DNA of 64,000 nt from Microbacterium arborescens (GTDB lineage: Bacteria; Actinomycetota; Actinomycetes; Actinomycetales; Microbacteriaceae), in contig NZ_CP128474.1 in the NCBI RefSeq assembly GCF_030369635.1, forward strand, positions 1,426,001-1,490,000. Reading direction: 5' to 3'. This document shows positions 37,961 to 47,215 of this stretch, one piece after another. Made by a program: the position numbers and the translations under genes. The notes beneath the pieces were generated by a model that saw only the letters and a list, made by a program, of their open reading frames with translations, was not told the origin of the DNA and did not search any database. The number at the start of each line of letters is the position of its first letter. Position 1 is the stretch's first letter.

Positions 37961-39229
37961 GTGGGAATGATCGCGGACGTCCGTAAAGCCGTAACCCTGG
38001 TGCGGCGGGCTGTGTCGAACCGGGCGGCGTTCATCGACGTGCGGCGCTCTCTCGCCAGTGCGCCGAAGCCGTCGACCGGACACTTCCGGATCGCGGTCTA
38101 TTTCGCGGACGGCGATGTGAACATGTACCAGATGCGCCAGTGGTACAAACCACTGCAGCTGCTCGCCGAGAAGTGGCCGGTCGTCGTCATCAGCCGCAGT
38201 GCCACCGGCGCGCAGGCGCTTCTCGCCGACGGCGCCCTGCCCGTCCTGTTCGCGCCCTCGGTGCGTTCACTCGAATCGGTCGTCGCGGCGCAGGACATCC
38301 GCGTAGTGCTGTACGTCAACCAGAACACCCGGAACTTCCAGATGTTCCGTTACGGACACCGGTGGCACGTCTTCATCAACCACGGCGAGTCCGACAAGAT
38401 GTACATGACCACCAACCAGTTCAAGGCCTACGACTACGCGCTGATCGCCGGCGACGCCGCGCGTGAGCGGCTGGGCCGGGTCCTCTGGGACTACGACCTC
38501 GACGCGCGGACGATCGCGATCGGACGACCGCAGGCGGATCACTTCTCGGGAGACCTTCCGTATCCCGAGGACGACCGCCGCGTCATCCTCTACGCGCCGA
38601 CATGGGAGGGCGACCGCCCCGCCGCCCACTACGGCTCCATCGCCTCGCACGGCGAGTCGCTCGCGGCGGCGGTGCTCGCATCGCCGAGGCACCGGCTGAT
38701 CTACCGGCCGCACCCGCGGTCCGGTGTGGTGGATGCGTCCTACGGTGATGCTCATCGACGGATCGTCGCGGCCATCGCCGCTGCCAACGCCGCCGACCCT
38801 CTCGCTCATCACGTCTATGACGACGGACCCGACCTGGGCTGGCAACTGGCCGCCGCCGACCTCGCCGTCGTCGACATCTCGGCGATGATCTACGACCGTT
38901 TGGCGGTGGCCAAGCCCCTTCTCGTGACGCGTCCCGCCGATCCGGCGGCTCTCGTCGACACGGGCGGGTACCTCGCGGATGCCGCTTGGCTCGAGGCGAC
39001 GTCGGCGTCGTCGATCGTCGAGATCGCAGACCGCGTCGCCGACGACCCGGAGGCGTCGGAACGGCTGCGCGGGTGGTCTCGTCACTACTTCGGCGACACC
39101 ACCCCTGGTGCAGCGACGGCGCGCTTCCACGCGGCCATCGAACTCCTGATGGATCGGTGGGCGGAGTGGGACGCGCGCACGGTCACCGTGGCAGACGAGC
39201 GCGACGAGGCGGAGTTCGACGACGCCTGA
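37961..39229 (+). CDS. CDP-glycerol glycerophosphotransferase-like protein, third copy
   Basis: A 422-residue protein related to the two TagF-like proteins upstream but more divergent. Shared elements are VILYAPTWEGDRPAAHYGS, RLIYRPHPRSG and LAVVDISAMIYDRLAVAKP, which replaces the DYSS motif of the others with DISA. The WHG motif is replaced by HVFINHGESDKMYM. Its reaction may therefore differ. Start is GTG 37961 if leaderless, or ATG 37967 if GGAGGG is used. It converges on the small membrane gene at 39248 with 18 bp between stops. Confidence 0.8.
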   Translation: MGMIADVRKAVTLVRRAVSNRAAFIDVRRSLASAPKPSTGHFRIAVYFADGDVNMYQMRQWYKPLQLLAEKWPVVVISRSATGAQALLADGALPVLFAPSVRSLESVVAAQDIRVVLYVNQNTRNFQMFRYGHRWHVFINHGESDKMYMTTNQFKAYDYALIAGDAARERLGRVLWDYDLDARTIAIGRPQADHFSGDLPYPEDDRRVILYAPTWEGDRPAAHYGSIASHGESLAAAVLASPRHRLIYRPHPRSGVVDASYGDAHRRIVAAIAAANAADPLAHHVYDDGPDLGWQLAAADLAVVDISAMIYDRLAVAKPLLVTRPADPAALVDTGGYLADAAWLEATSASSIVEIADRVADDPEASERLRGWSRHYFGDTTPGAATARFHAAIELLMDRWAEWDARTVTVADERDEAEFDDA

Positions 39230-39247
39230 ACACGGCGTCATCCGGGC

Positions 39248-39469
39248 TCAGTGCGCGCCGGCGCCGATCAGCACGGCGCCCAGCACGAAAAGCGCCGCGA
39301 GTACCAGCGCGATCACTACCAGGACGAGGTGCACGGTGAAGAAGCGGGTGCGCCGGCCGTGCTCATCGGTCGCTCGCGGGTCGCGCGCGACCCGCCGCAG
39401 GAACGTCGGCCAGGTGACGACGTTGAAGAGGGCGCCGATGATCAGGACCGTGATCAGGAATGCGGTCAT
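39248..39469 (-). CDS. Small two-helix membrane protein (SCO4848-like)
   Basis: A 73-residue protein with two hydrophobic helices, about 3-24 and 47-71, and the linking segment WPTFLRRVARDPRATDEHG then FFTVHLVLVVIAL. The pattern W-P-T-F ... D ... T-x-F-x-x-V-H recalls the SCO4848 family of actinobacterial membrane proteins; this is recognition by eye and the function of that family is unknown. Its start overlaps the stop of the upstream gene by four bases, so the two are probably one operon. Confidence 0.75.
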   Translation of the reverse strand: MTAFLITVLIIGALFNVVTWPTFLRRVARDPRATDEHGRRTRFFTVHLVLVVIALVLAALFVLGAVLIGAGAH

Positions 39470-40410
39470 GGTTCCTTCCGCTCGTCGAGGTCGGTGTCGA
39501 GGCCGCTGGATGGCTCCGTGCGCGAATCGTGCGCCACGCCACGCCGGAACGGTCGAGACGCGAACGAGCCGATCTGGCGGCCGCCTTCGGCGAAGACACC
39601 GCTGATCCGCCGTGCCATCGGTCCCGCGCCTCGTCCGATCGGTTGATTTTCGTCACGTGATTCGAGTGCCGCGGGGAAGCTCGCAGGCGCGACTCCGAAT
39701 GCGCGGCGTGCGCCGGAGATCACCCGGCGACCGAGGATGTGGTTGCCGGTGCCACCGATCGCCGCGCCGATGCCGAACGGGAGAGCCTTCCCGACGACCG
39801 ACGCGCCACCGGCGGCAGCGAACCGTCGCAGGAACGCGTGCTTGAGCCGGTCCAGGACCGGCCCGACGGCCGTGCGGGGGAGCGACGAGGTCACGAGCTC
39901 GCCCCAGTAGGAGCCGCGGGGCGCGCCCCGACCACTCGCCTGCTTCGCGAACTGCCCCACCAGGTCGGCGCCCTCGCGGCCGAGCATGAGGGCGAGCACC
40001 AGAGCCCGCGCGCGGTCGGGATCGTCGACGGGGATGCCGTGCAGCTCTGCGAGGGACTGCGCGAACAGTGCCGTGGCCTCGAGGAACCCCGCCGTCTCGA
40101 CGCCGCTGAGGGCGAGCGTCGTCGCCGTCCCGATACCGGGGATCACCGCGGTGGCACCGACGGCTGCGCCCCCCGTGGTGACCGCGGTGAGGTAGCGGCG
40201 CTCGAGCATCTGCGCGATCTGCGCAGTCGTCGCCTCGGGATGCCGGTGGCGGATGCCGCGCAGATGCGCGATCACGACGGGGCGCTGGACGGCCAGCAGC
40301 CGGTCGAGCGTCCGGACGGTCAACGTGTGTCGCCCCGCGTCGCCGTCGCCCGCGTCATGGCGTGGAGCGTCGTCGGGGAGGGAATCGATGCGGTGCACCT
40401 TGCGGGCCAT
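39466..40410 (-). CDS. Hypothetical protein, possibly EcsC-like
   Basis: A 314-residue protein. The central region has Gly/Ala-rich hydrophobic segments (GGAAVGATAVIPGIGTATTL, then FAAAGGASVVGKALPFGIGA) similar in style to EcsC-type membrane-associated proteins, but I am not certain of the family. The C-terminal 60 residues are charged and probably disordered. Start ATG 40410 (MARKVHRIDSLPDD) is chosen because AGAGG lies about nine bases upstream; the ATG at 40419 has that sequence abutting it. Co-transcribed with the small membrane gene and 40 bp downstream of the nucleotidyltransferase. Confidence 0.72.
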   Translation of the reverse strand: MARKVHRIDSLPDDAPRHDAGDGDAGRHTLTVRTLDRLLAVQRPVVIAHLRGIRHRHPEATTAQIAQMLERRYLTAVTTGGAAVGATAVIPGIGTATTLALSGVETAGFLEATALFAQSLAELHGIPVDDPDRARALVLALMLGREGADLVGQFAKQASGRGAPRGSYWGELVTSSLPRTAVGPVLDRLKHAFLRRFAAAGGASVVGKALPFGIGAAIGGTGNHILGRRVISGARRAFGVAPASFPAALESRDENQPIGRGAGPMARRISGVFAEGGRQIGSFASRPFRRGVAHDSRTEPSSGLDTDLDERKEP

Positions 40411-40450
40411 GACACCCATCCTCTCGCGCCCCGGGCGGGGCACGGCGCGA

Positions 40451-41143
40451 TCAGACGTACAGGTTGGCGCGCTCGAGGTCCTCGGCGAAGTCGACCTCGA
40501 CCGCGTACAGGTCGGAGATGTCCATCGGCTCGAGCCGCAGACCGTTCTCGGCGATGGCGAGCTCGAGCCCGCGCTCGAAGTAGTCCTGGTCGTCGACGCG
40601 GCCGAGCTGCGCGATGAGCGCCTTCTTGTCGCGGCTCGAGATGTAGTTGATGCCGACCGCTTCGCCGATTCCGCCGCGGACCGTCTTCGAGAGCTCCGTG
40701 ATGAACCCGTCGCCGCCGACGGTGTACTTGACCTCTTCGTCGCTCACCTTCGCGGTATTCACGGTGACGAACGACTGATCGCGCTCGATGAGTGCGACAG
40801 CGCGGCCGAGCACGCGGGGGTCGAAGACGACGTCGCCGTTCATCCACAGGACACCCCCGCGTCCCGAGGCCTTGAGGGCGCGCAACAGGCTCTGCGAGGT
40901 GTTGGTCTCGTCGTAACGGGCGTTGTAGACGTAGTCGACATCCGGGAACGCGTCGACGATCGTTTCGGCGCGGTAACCGACCACCGTGGTGATGCGGGCG
41001 TCGTCGCCGAAGGCTGCACGGATGTTGTCGTGCTGCTGCTGCATGATGCTGCGGCCGTCGTTCAGCTCGGTGAGCGGCTTGGGGAGGGAGCGGCCCAGGC
41101 GGGAGCCCATCCCGGCAGCGAGGATCACGATCTGAAGGGCCAC
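40451..41143 (-). CDS. Nucleotidyltransferase, LicC/phosphocholine-cytidylyltransferase-like
   Basis: A 230-residue NTP transferase. The nucleotide-binding signature LAAGMGSRLGRSLPKPLTEL is at the N-terminus; NARYDETNTSQSLLRAL and LWMNGDVVFDP (metal-binding Asp) follow, and the C-terminal Asp lies in YAVEVDFAEDL. This pattern fits enzymes that activate phosphocholine or other small phosphoalcohols with CTP. In this neighbourhood of CDP-glycerol-type transferases it may make a CDP-activated polyol or decorate the polymer, which is inference. GTG start has AGGAG upstream. It is divergent from the ABC transporter genes. Confidence 0.82.
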   Translation of the reverse strand: MALQIVILAAGMGSRLGRSLPKPLTELNDGRSIMQQQHDNIRAAFGDDARITTVVGYRAETIVDAFPDVDYVYNARYDETNTSQSLLRALKASGRGGVLWMNGDVVFDPRVLGRAVALIERDQSFVTVNTAKVSDEEVKYTVGGDGFITELSKTVRGGIGEAVGINYISSRDKKALIAQLGRVDDQDYFERGLELAIAENGLRLEPMDISDLYAVEVDFAEDLERANLYV

Positions 41144-41337
41144 GAGAATCTCCTGAAGTTACGAGTTAGATCAGTATTCACCGGGGTGACATCCCGGCAC
41201 AGCGTTTTTCATGGTAGCGAGCCCTTCTGGGAGGTCGCCCGGACACCCGGAGCCGTTGCGCTTTCGTGACCTTGCTGGTAGCGCGATTCTCGGTGTTCCT
41301 TCATGACGCGGCGCCTCGCCGCGGATGGCCTGCTTGA

Positions 41338-41343
41338 TAGGTT
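41338..41343 (+). promoter_or_regulatory. Predicted -10 element, leaderless start of the ABC ATPase gene
   Basis: TAGGTT ends six bases before the GTG at 41350. The 206-bp divergent gap to the nucleotidyltransferase start shows no other clear element. Confidence 0.55.
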
Positions 41344-41349
41344 TGGGGG

Positions 41350-43071
41350 GTGACAGACGACTCAGCCGCCCCCCAGCACGAACAGCGTGTCGCGTCGCCT
41401 GTCGATACCTCCGTGCCGCCTCTTCCCGACATCCCCGCCGAGGTCGCGGCTGCCGGGCTCGGGCCCACGGTGACGCCCGGTTCGGGCTCGCACGACGGCA
41501 CGACGACGAGCGCGCCGCGAACGCCGAAGCCGCGGAAGCCCCGCTCGCAGGGCACCGCCGGTGCGAAGAAGACGCCGCGTAAGCCCCGAAGCACGAGCGC
41601 GCCCTCGGCGGCAACGCCGCCCAAGCCCGAGATCCCGGCGGCCGTCGCGGCGGCCGCGTTCGTCGCCCCGCCCGAGCCGCCTGAGACAGAGAGTGTCGGG
41701 GCGGAAGACACGATCGCCGCCGACGTGATCGCGGATGACGGGGGTGCGGCCGACGTGGCATCGGCCGACGTGGCATCGGACACAGCAGCATCGGACACCG
41801 CGGCATCGGATGACGAGGTCGTGGGTGGTGCGGTAGGCCCCGCCACGGCCGAGCCCGAGCTGGACACCGCGGATGAGACCCCGCTCGAGCCCGACGTGGA
41901 GCCCGAGCCCGAGCCCGAGGTCGAGACGGCGGAACAGCCGGAGCCGCAGCTCGAACAGCTGGTCGCCCCGGAGCAGGAACGGGCGCACGAAGCGGAGACG
42001 ATCTCGGAGGAACCGCCGGCACATGAGGCGGCGGTGGCCCCGGAACTCGACGCGTCGGTGGTCCCGGAGGAAGAACCCGAACGCGAGCCCCTGCCGGAGC
42101 CCCCGGCCGCGGCTGGCGACGCCGTTGCCGACGAGGTCGTCGCTGACGTCGAAACGGTCCTCGCAGCGGAGCCAGAAGCCGCAACCGTCGACGCGCCGCC
42201 CGTGGACGACGCACCCGTGGACGACGACGAGGCCCGCGACGTGGTCGGGGCCGGCGCGGTCGCGATGAGCGACGGGTCGGACGAGCGGATGCCGGCCGAC
42301 CTCGCGTCGAGCGCTCCGGCGCTGCGTCTGCGCGGCGTCACCAAGACCTACGGCGAGGCGCGTGCCGTCGACCGCATCGACCTCGAGATCCCGGCGGGAT
42401 CCTTCTACGGGCTCGTGGGACCGAACGGTGCCGGAAAGACGACCACGCTGTCGATGATCGCGGGCCTTCTGCGACCCGACGAAGGCTCGGTCGAGATCGC
42501 GGGAGTCGACATCCGCCGCGACCCGGCTGCCGCGAAGCGGCAGATGGGGGTGCTGCCCGACCGGCTCCGTACATTCGACCGTCTCTCCGGCCGTCAACTC
42601 CTCTACTACTACGGCGTCCTGCGCGGGCTGAAGCCCGCCGTCGTCGAGAACCGCATCGCAGACCTCGCCTCGGCGTTCGACCTGACCGACGCGCTCGGGC
42701 GCAGTGTCTCCGATTACTCCGCCGGTATGACCAAGAAGGTCATGCTCGCTGGAGCCATGATCCACGCGCCGCGCTTGCTGGTGCTCGACGAGCCCTTCGA
42801 GTCGGTCGACCCCGTCTCGAGCGCCGTCATCCTCGACATCCTGCAGAAGTACGTCGCACACGGCGGCACCGTCATCCTCTCGAGCCATGGCATGGAGCTC
42901 GTTCAGCGCGCCTGCTCGGGCGTCGCCGTCGTCGTGGGCGGGCGGATCCTCGCGGCGGGAACGGTCGATGAGGTACGCGACGGTCGCACGCTCGAGGAAC
43001 GGTTCCTCGAGCTTGCGGGCGGGACCAGCGCGGTGGAGGGCCTCGAATGGTTGCACACGTTCTCCGACTGA
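41350..43071 (+). CDS. ABC transporter ATP-binding protein with long acidic N-terminal tail
   Basis: A 573-residue protein in which only residues about 318-573 form the ATPase. Walker A GPNGAGKT is at 357-364, the signature SAGMTKK at about 457-463 replaces canonical LSGGQ, and Walker B LLVLDEPF ends with Glu at 481. The first ~310 residues are low-complexity: Pro/Lys-rich at 55-90 (PKPRKPRSQGTAGAKK), then very acidic Ala/Glu/Pro-rich, with small repeats such as ADVASADVAS and PEPEPEVE. Base composition there is the same as the neighbours. The tail is likely disordered and might gate or tether the transporter. The permease gene overlaps its 3' end by 25 bp. Substrate unknown. Confidence 0.87.
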   Translation: MTDDSAAPQHEQRVASPVDTSVPPLPDIPAEVAAAGLGPTVTPGSGSHDGTTTSAPRTPKPRKPRSQGTAGAKKTPRKPRSTSAPSAATPPKPEIPAAVAAAAFVAPPEPPETESVGAEDTIAADVIADDGGAADVASADVASDTAASDTAASDDEVVGGAVGPATAEPELDTADETPLEPDVEPEPEPEVETAEQPEPQLEQLVAPEQERAHEAETISEEPPAHEAAVAPELDASVVPEEEPEREPLPEPPAAAGDAVADEVVADVETVLAAEPEAATVDAPPVDDAPVDDDEARDVVGAGAVAMSDGSDERMPADLASSAPALRLRGVTKTYGEARAVDRIDLEIPAGSFYGLVGPNGAGKTTTLSMIAGLLRPDEGSVEIAGVDIRRDPAAAKRQMGVLPDRLRTFDRLSGRQLLYYYGVLRGLKPAVVENRIADLASAFDLTDALGRSVSDYSAGMTKKVMLAGAMIHAPRLLVLDEPFESVDPVSSAVILDILQKYVAHGGTVILSSHGMELVQRACSGVAVVVGGRILAAGTVDEVRDGRTLEERFLELAGGTSAVEGLEWLHTFSD

Positions 43072-44582
43072 GGTTCGACGTCCTGGTCGGGGCACTGCGG
43101 TTCCACCGCGCCCGCGCATTCGCGGCGCTCGCGGCCGCCGTGATCCTTATCGGGGCGATCGTCCTCGCGCTCTGGCGTCTGCAGGATGCGCCACTGGCGA
43201 GCGCCCTGGTGGTGCTCGCGGTAGGCGGGGCGGCTGTGTCGGCATGCTTCGCTCTGGTGCCGCTGGTGACGCCCGTCCGCGACCCGCTCGACCCGCGAGC
43301 CTTCATCGTGACAGGCCGTGACTGGCGGCTCGTGGCCGCCGCGACGGCCGTCGCCAGCCCGCTGAGTCTGCCGTCGGCCGCCATGATCGCGATCTCGGTC
43401 GCCGTCGCGCTCACCTGGGTCGCTCACGGCGTCGACCCGGTCGCGGCCAGCTTCGGCGCGGCGTTGATCGTCGTCACTCAACTCCTCCTCGCCCGGGTGG
43501 CTCTCGGAATCGCCGCTCTCGTGCTGGCGGACCGCCGTTCACGCGAGCTGACGACTCTGCTCCTGCTCGGCATCGCTGTCGTCGCGATCCCCGTCGCGGT
43601 CTTCCTCGCCTCGTTGAACTGGGACGAGGGCGTTCCGAGCCCTCTGCTCGCCGCCGTCGAGACGCTCGCGGTCACCCCCATCGGGGCCGCGTGGGTGCTC
43701 CCGCTCGATCCGCGCCCGGTGGTCGTGCTCGTCGCGGTCCTGACGGCCCTGGCGCTGGCTGCCGCTTGGATCCTGATCGTGCGGCGCATGCTGACCCGCA
43801 CCGAGCGGCCCGTATCGGTGCGGGAGCGCCGCGGACTCGGATGGTTCACCGTCACGCCCGGTACACCCGGCGGGGCCGTCGCGGCGCGTTCCCTCGTGTA
43901 CTGGCTGCGCGATCCCCGGTATCTCGTCGACATCGCGATCATCCCGGTCGCCGCCGTCGTCGCGGTCGTGCCCCTCCTCATCGTCGGCGTGCCCCATGAG
44001 GTCGCGGCCCTGATCCCCGCGCCGCTGATCGCGCTCCTTCTCGGCTGGGTCGTCCACAACGACCTCGCCTACGACGGTTCGGCCGTGTGGCTGCATATCT
44101 CCAGTGCGGTGCGGGGTGCCTCGGATCGAGTCGGGCGCCTGGTTCCGCTGCTTCTCGTCGCGGTGCCGCTGCTTGCCATCGCGATCCCGGTCGGCATCGG
44201 CATCCACGGCGATTGGGGTGTGCTGCCGGCGATGGTGGGCGTCTGCTCCGCGCTGCTGCTCGGCGGTCTCGGTCTTTCGTCGGTATCGTCCGTGCTCGCG
44301 CCGTACGCGGTAGCCCGCCATGGCGACAGCCCGTTCCAGCAGCCCCAGCGCACCGGCGGCGGGCTCTCCCAGGGGGCCGTGCTCGTCGGGGCGCTTCTCG
44401 CGGCGGCGCCGGCGCTGTGGTGGTCCTGGCAGTTCGCGTTGGGGGAGGCGCAGGCGCAGTGGTGGGCGCTCGGCACCGGTGTGGGCGTCGGAATCGTGGT
44501 GCTCACCGCCGGGATCCTCGTCGGTGGGTTGCTCTTCGATCGGCGTGGCGATCGGCTGATGGCATTCGCCGAGACGACCTGA
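43047..44582 (+). CDS. ABC transporter permease, many-helix membrane protein
   Basis: A 511-residue membrane protein with about 10-12 hydrophobic helices, beginning LRLRFDVLVGALRFHRARAF and continuing with segments such as FAALAAAVILIGAIVLALW. It overlaps the ATPase gene by 25 bp, so the two form one exporter of the ABC-2 or a related type. No soluble binding protein is encoded nearby, which favours export over import. Given the surrounding wall-polymer genes, export of a glycan or lipid is possible but unproven. Confidence 0.83.
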   Translation: MVAHVLRLRFDVLVGALRFHRARAFAALAAAVILIGAIVLALWRLQDAPLASALVVLAVGGAAVSACFALVPLVTPVRDPLDPRAFIVTGRDWRLVAAATAVASPLSLPSAAMIAISVAVALTWVAHGVDPVAASFGAALIVVTQLLLARVALGIAALVLADRRSRELTTLLLLGIAVVAIPVAVFLASLNWDEGVPSPLLAAVETLAVTPIGAAWVLPLDPRPVVVLVAVLTALALAAAWILIVRRMLTRTERPVSVRERRGLGWFTVTPGTPGGAVAARSLVYWLRDPRYLVDIAIIPVAAVVAVVPLLIVGVPHEVAALIPAPLIALLLGWVVHNDLAYDGSAVWLHISSAVRGASDRVGRLVPLLLVAVPLLAIAIPVGIGIHGDWGVLPAMVGVCSALLLGGLGLSSVSSVLAPYAVARHGDSPFQQPQRTGGGLSQGAVLVGALLAAAPALWWSWQFALGEAQAQWWALGTGVGVGIVVLTAGILVGGLLFDRRGDRLMAFAETT

Positions 44583-44593
44583 CCGTTCGCCGA

Positions 44594-44599
44594 TAGAAT
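44594..44599 (+). promoter_or_regulatory. Predicted -10 element, leaderless start of the DUF3039 gene
   Basis: TAGAAT ends six bases before the ATG at 44606, with no room for a ribosome site. Confidence 0.6.
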
Positions 44600-44605
44600 T
44601 CCGGC

Positions 44606-44872
44606 ATGAGCACTCCTCTCGATTCTCCCGACCAGGGCGGTCTCGCGACCCTCGACCGTGAGCTCGAAGAGCTCATCCGCGAGGAGACGATCGAGCCGGG
44701 CGACCACGAGCGGTTCTCGCATTACGTCAAGAAGGACAAGATCCTCGAGTCGGCGATCACCGGCAAGCCCGTGCGTGCGCTCTGCGGCAAGAAGTGGACT
44801 CCGGGTCGCGACCCCGAGAAGTTCCCGGTCTGCCCCACATGCAAGGAGATCTACGAGTCGATGACGCGCTGA
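44606..44872 (+). CDS. DUF3039 domain-containing protein
   Basis: An 88-residue protein of a family restricted to actinobacteria and of unknown function. The C-terminal half, RALCGKKWTPGRDPEKFPVC followed by PTCKEIY, has three or four Cys that may bind zinc, with a CxxC pair near the end. The N-terminal half is acidic and helical (LDRELEELIREETIEPGDHE). Leaderless start. A long hairpin follows the stop. Confidence 0.9.
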   Translation: MSTPLDSPDQGGLATLDRELEELIREETIEPGDHERFSHYVKKDKILESAITGKPVRALCGKKWTPGRDPEKFPVCPTCKEIYESMTR

Positions 44873-44888
44873 CGCGTCGCCGATCTCG

Positions 44889-44956
44889 CGAAAACGCACC
44901 GTCCCGCCGAGAACGCACCGTCAAAGGTGCACTCTCAGCGAGGCGGTGCGTTTTCG
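44889..44956. terminator. Long imperfect hairpin, probable bidirectional terminator
   Basis: Outer arms CGAAAACGCACCG (44889-44901) and CGGTGCGTTTTCG (44944-44956) are perfectly complementary. An inner stem pairs GAGAACGCACC with GGTGCACTCTC (9 of 11). It lies between the convergent DUF3039 and pncB genes, includes the last codons of pncB, and ends in TTTTCG on the plus strand. Confidence 0.65.
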
Positions 44957-46269
44957 GCGTGGTAGACCGTCGGGATCGCGGGTTCGGAGCGGCTGAGTGC
45001 GAGAGCTCGAACCGGCATCTCCTCGATCACGCTGGCGTGGTGGGCGCGGGCGGCCCGCACGCCGGCGGCACCGATCCAGTCGCCGACCGCCCGGCCATCC
45101 GCGAACAGCATCGTCTGCAGTGCGCGAGCGTCGGGGTGCTCAGCGGGCGTGTCGAGGGGCTCGAATCCATCGGACACCACCACGACCTCCTCCTTGGCGG
45201 TACCGCCGACGAGGGCTCGGAACGCCGTCTTGCGACCGCCGTGCGACACCTTGTCGGCGGAAGCCTTCGCCACGGAGAGCCATGATCCGTCGTCGTTCTG
45301 CCGCGCGACCAGCTTGTAGACCATGCCTGCAGTCGGGGTGCCCGAGCCCGTGACGAGCGATGTCCCGACTCCGTAGGAATCGACGGGGGATGCCGCGAGC
45401 GCCGCGATCGCGTATTCATCGAGGTCGCTCGTGACCGTGATGCGCGTGCCGTGGGCGCCCAGCGCGTCGAGCTGCGCGCGGACGTCCGCGGCGACGGTGG
45501 GGAGGTCGCCGGAGTCGATCCGCACTCCGCCGAGGTCCGTTCCCGCCACCCGTACGGCCGTCGCGACTCCCTCGGTGATGTCGTAGGTGTCGATCAGCAA
45601 GGTCGTGTCGACCCCGAGCGCGTCGATCTGGCTGCGGAAGGCCTCCTCCTCGCTGTCGTGGAGCAGCGTCCAGGCATGCGCGGCGGTGCCCATCGTGGGG
45701 ATGCCCCACGTCCGTCCCGCCTCGAGGTTGCTCGTCGCGCCGAATCCGGCGATGTGCGCGGCGCGGGCGGCGGCGACGGCGCTGCGCTCGTGCGCACGGC
45801 GCGACCCCATCTCGGCGAGCGGACGGTCGCCCGCGGCGATCGCCATGCGTGCAGCGGCGGTGGCGACGGCGGAGTCGTAGTTGAGGATGCTGAGCACAAG
45901 GGTCTCGAGCACGACGGCCTCCGCGAACGTCCCCTCGACGGTCAGGACCGGTGAACCGGGGAAGTAGAGCTCGCCCTCGCGGTATCCGGTGATCGTGCCG
46001 GTGAAGCGATAGTCGGCGAGCCATGCGAGGGTCTGCTCGTCGAGCGCCCCGTGATCGCGGAGGAACGCCAGCTCATCGTCGCCGAAACGGAAGTCCTCGA
46101 TCTCCTCGATCAGTCGTCCGGTGCCCGCGACCACGCCGAACCGGCGGCCGCCGGGCAGCCGTCGCGCGAAGACCTCGAAAACGCAGCGCCGATCCGCCGT
46201 GCCGTCGCGCAGCGCGGCCTGCAGCATCGTGATCTCGTAACGGTCGGTGAGCAGAGCGCTGGAGGCCAT
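44935..46269 (-). CDS. pncB: Nicotinate phosphoribosyltransferase
   Basis: Makes nicotinate mononucleotide from nicotinate and PRPP in the NAD salvage pathway. The 444-residue protein starts [22 protein letters not shown], the typical N-terminus, and contains [38 protein letters not shown] and [14 protein letters not shown] near the active site, plus [11 protein letters not shown] in the phosphate-binding region. The ATG lies seven bases after TACAGT on the minus strand. It is divergent from murI, with 78 bp between the start codons. Confidence 0.95.
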   Translation of the reverse strand: MASSALLTDRYEITMLQAALRDGTADRRCVFEVFARRLPGGRRFGVVAGTGRLIEEIEDFRFGDDELAFLRDHGALDEQTLAWLADYRFTGTITGYREGELYFPGSPVLTVEGTFAEAVVLETLVLSILNYDSAVATAAARMAIAAGDRPLAEMGSRRAHERSAVAAARAAHIAGFGATSNLEAGRTWGIPTMGTAAHAWTLLHDSEEEAFRSQIDALGVDTTLLIDTYDITEGVATAVRVAGTDLGGVRIDSGDLPTVAADVRAQLDALGAHGTRITVTSDLDEYAIAALAASPVDSYGVGTSLVTGSGTPTAGMVYKLVARQNDDGSWLSVAKASADKVSHGGRKTAFRALVGGTAKEEVVVVSDGFEPLDTPAEHPDARALQTMLFADGRAVGDWIGAAGVRAARAHHASVIEEMPVRALALSRSEPAIPTVYHAENAPPR

Positions 46270-46276
46270 GAGTGCC

Positions 46277-46282
46277 ACTGTA
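46277..46282 (-). promoter_or_regulatory. Predicted -10 element, leaderless start of pncB
   Basis: TACAGT on the minus strand ends seven bases before the pncB ATG at 46269. Confidence 0.5.
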
Positions 46283-46347
46283 GCGACGCGGCATTCCGTC
46301 ACCGTCACGGGATGCCGCGGCCGCGACGCCAGGTAGGCTCGATGATC

Positions 46348-47184
46348 GTGAACGACGCGCCCATCGGAATCTTCGACTCGGGTGTCGGCGGGCTCACTGT
46401 GGCGCGGGCGATCTCGCAGCTCCTGCCCCGCGAGTCGCTGCTCTACATCGGTGACACGGCCCACTCGCCCTACGGGCCCAAGCCCATCGCCGACGTCCGT
46501 CGCTACGGACTGGAGGTGCTCGACACGCTCGTCGACGAGGGCGTGAAGATGCTCGTCATCGCGTGCAACACCGCCTCCGCAGCGCTGCTCCGCGACGCAC
46601 GTGAGCGTTACGACGTGCCGGTGGTCGAGGTCATCAACCCCGCGGTCCGCGCCGCGATCTCCACCACCCGCAACGGTCGCATCGGCGTCATCGGCACGGT
46701 CGGCACGATCGCGTCGCGCGCCTACCAGGACATGCTCGAAGTGAACGAGCGTCTCGAGGTCTTCGCGGCATCCTGCCCCCGGTTCGTCGAGTTCGTCGAG
46801 GCCGGCATCACCCAGTCACCCGAAGTGCTGGCGGTCGCCGAGGACTACCTCGCGCCGCTGCGCGAAGCGGGCGTCGACACCCTCGTCCTCGGTTGCACCC
46901 ACTACCCGTTCCTCGAGGGCGCGATCAGTTACGTCATGGGACCCGACGTCGCCCTCGTCTCGAGCGACTCCGAGACGGCGAAGGACGTCTACCGGCAGCT
47001 CGTGTCCGGCGGTCTCCTCGCGAACGACGACGCCGTGCCTCGTCATGTCTACGAGGCGACGGGCGATTCCGGCGACGACTTCCTCGACCTCGCCGACCGG
47101 CTCATGGGCCGAGGCGTGCCGTCGGTGCGTCTGGTCCAGACGGGCGCCATCGTCTTGCCGAAGCTCGCTCCGCCCGCATCCTGA
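46348..47184 (+). CDS. murI: Glutamate racemase
   Basis: Converts L- to D-glutamate for peptidoglycan. The 278-residue enzyme has [16 protein letters not shown] with Asp10-Ser11, the two catalytic Cys at 73 ([11 protein letters not shown]) and 183 ([11 protein letters not shown]), and [10 protein letters not shown], all family hallmarks. TAGGCT at 46334-46339 suggests transcription starts near GTG 46348, which is chosen; ATG 46342 would add two residues. rph follows after 31 bp and rdgB after that, an order common in this phylum. Confidence 0.95.
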   Translation: MNDAPIGIFDSGVGGLTVARAISQLLPRESLLYIGDTAHSPYGPKPIADVRRYGLEVLDTLVDEGVKMLVIACNTASAALLRDARERYDVPVVEVINPAVRAAISTTRNGRIGVIGTVGTIASRAYQDMLEVNERLEVFAASCPRFVEFVEAGITQSPEVLAVAEDYLAPLREAGVDTLVLGCTHYPFLEGAISYVMGPDVALVSSDSETAKDVYRQLVSGGLLANDDAVPRHVYEATGDSGDDFLDLADRLMGRGVPSVRLVQTGAIVLPKLAPPAS

Positions 47185-47215
47185 CCCTCACCCGCCCTCC
47201 GATCGGAGACTCTTC

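Noticed and set aside
43478..44321. Minus-strand open frames antisense to the ABC permease
   Set aside because: They are complementary to transmembrane-coding sequence and give Arg/Asp/His-rich translations without motifs.
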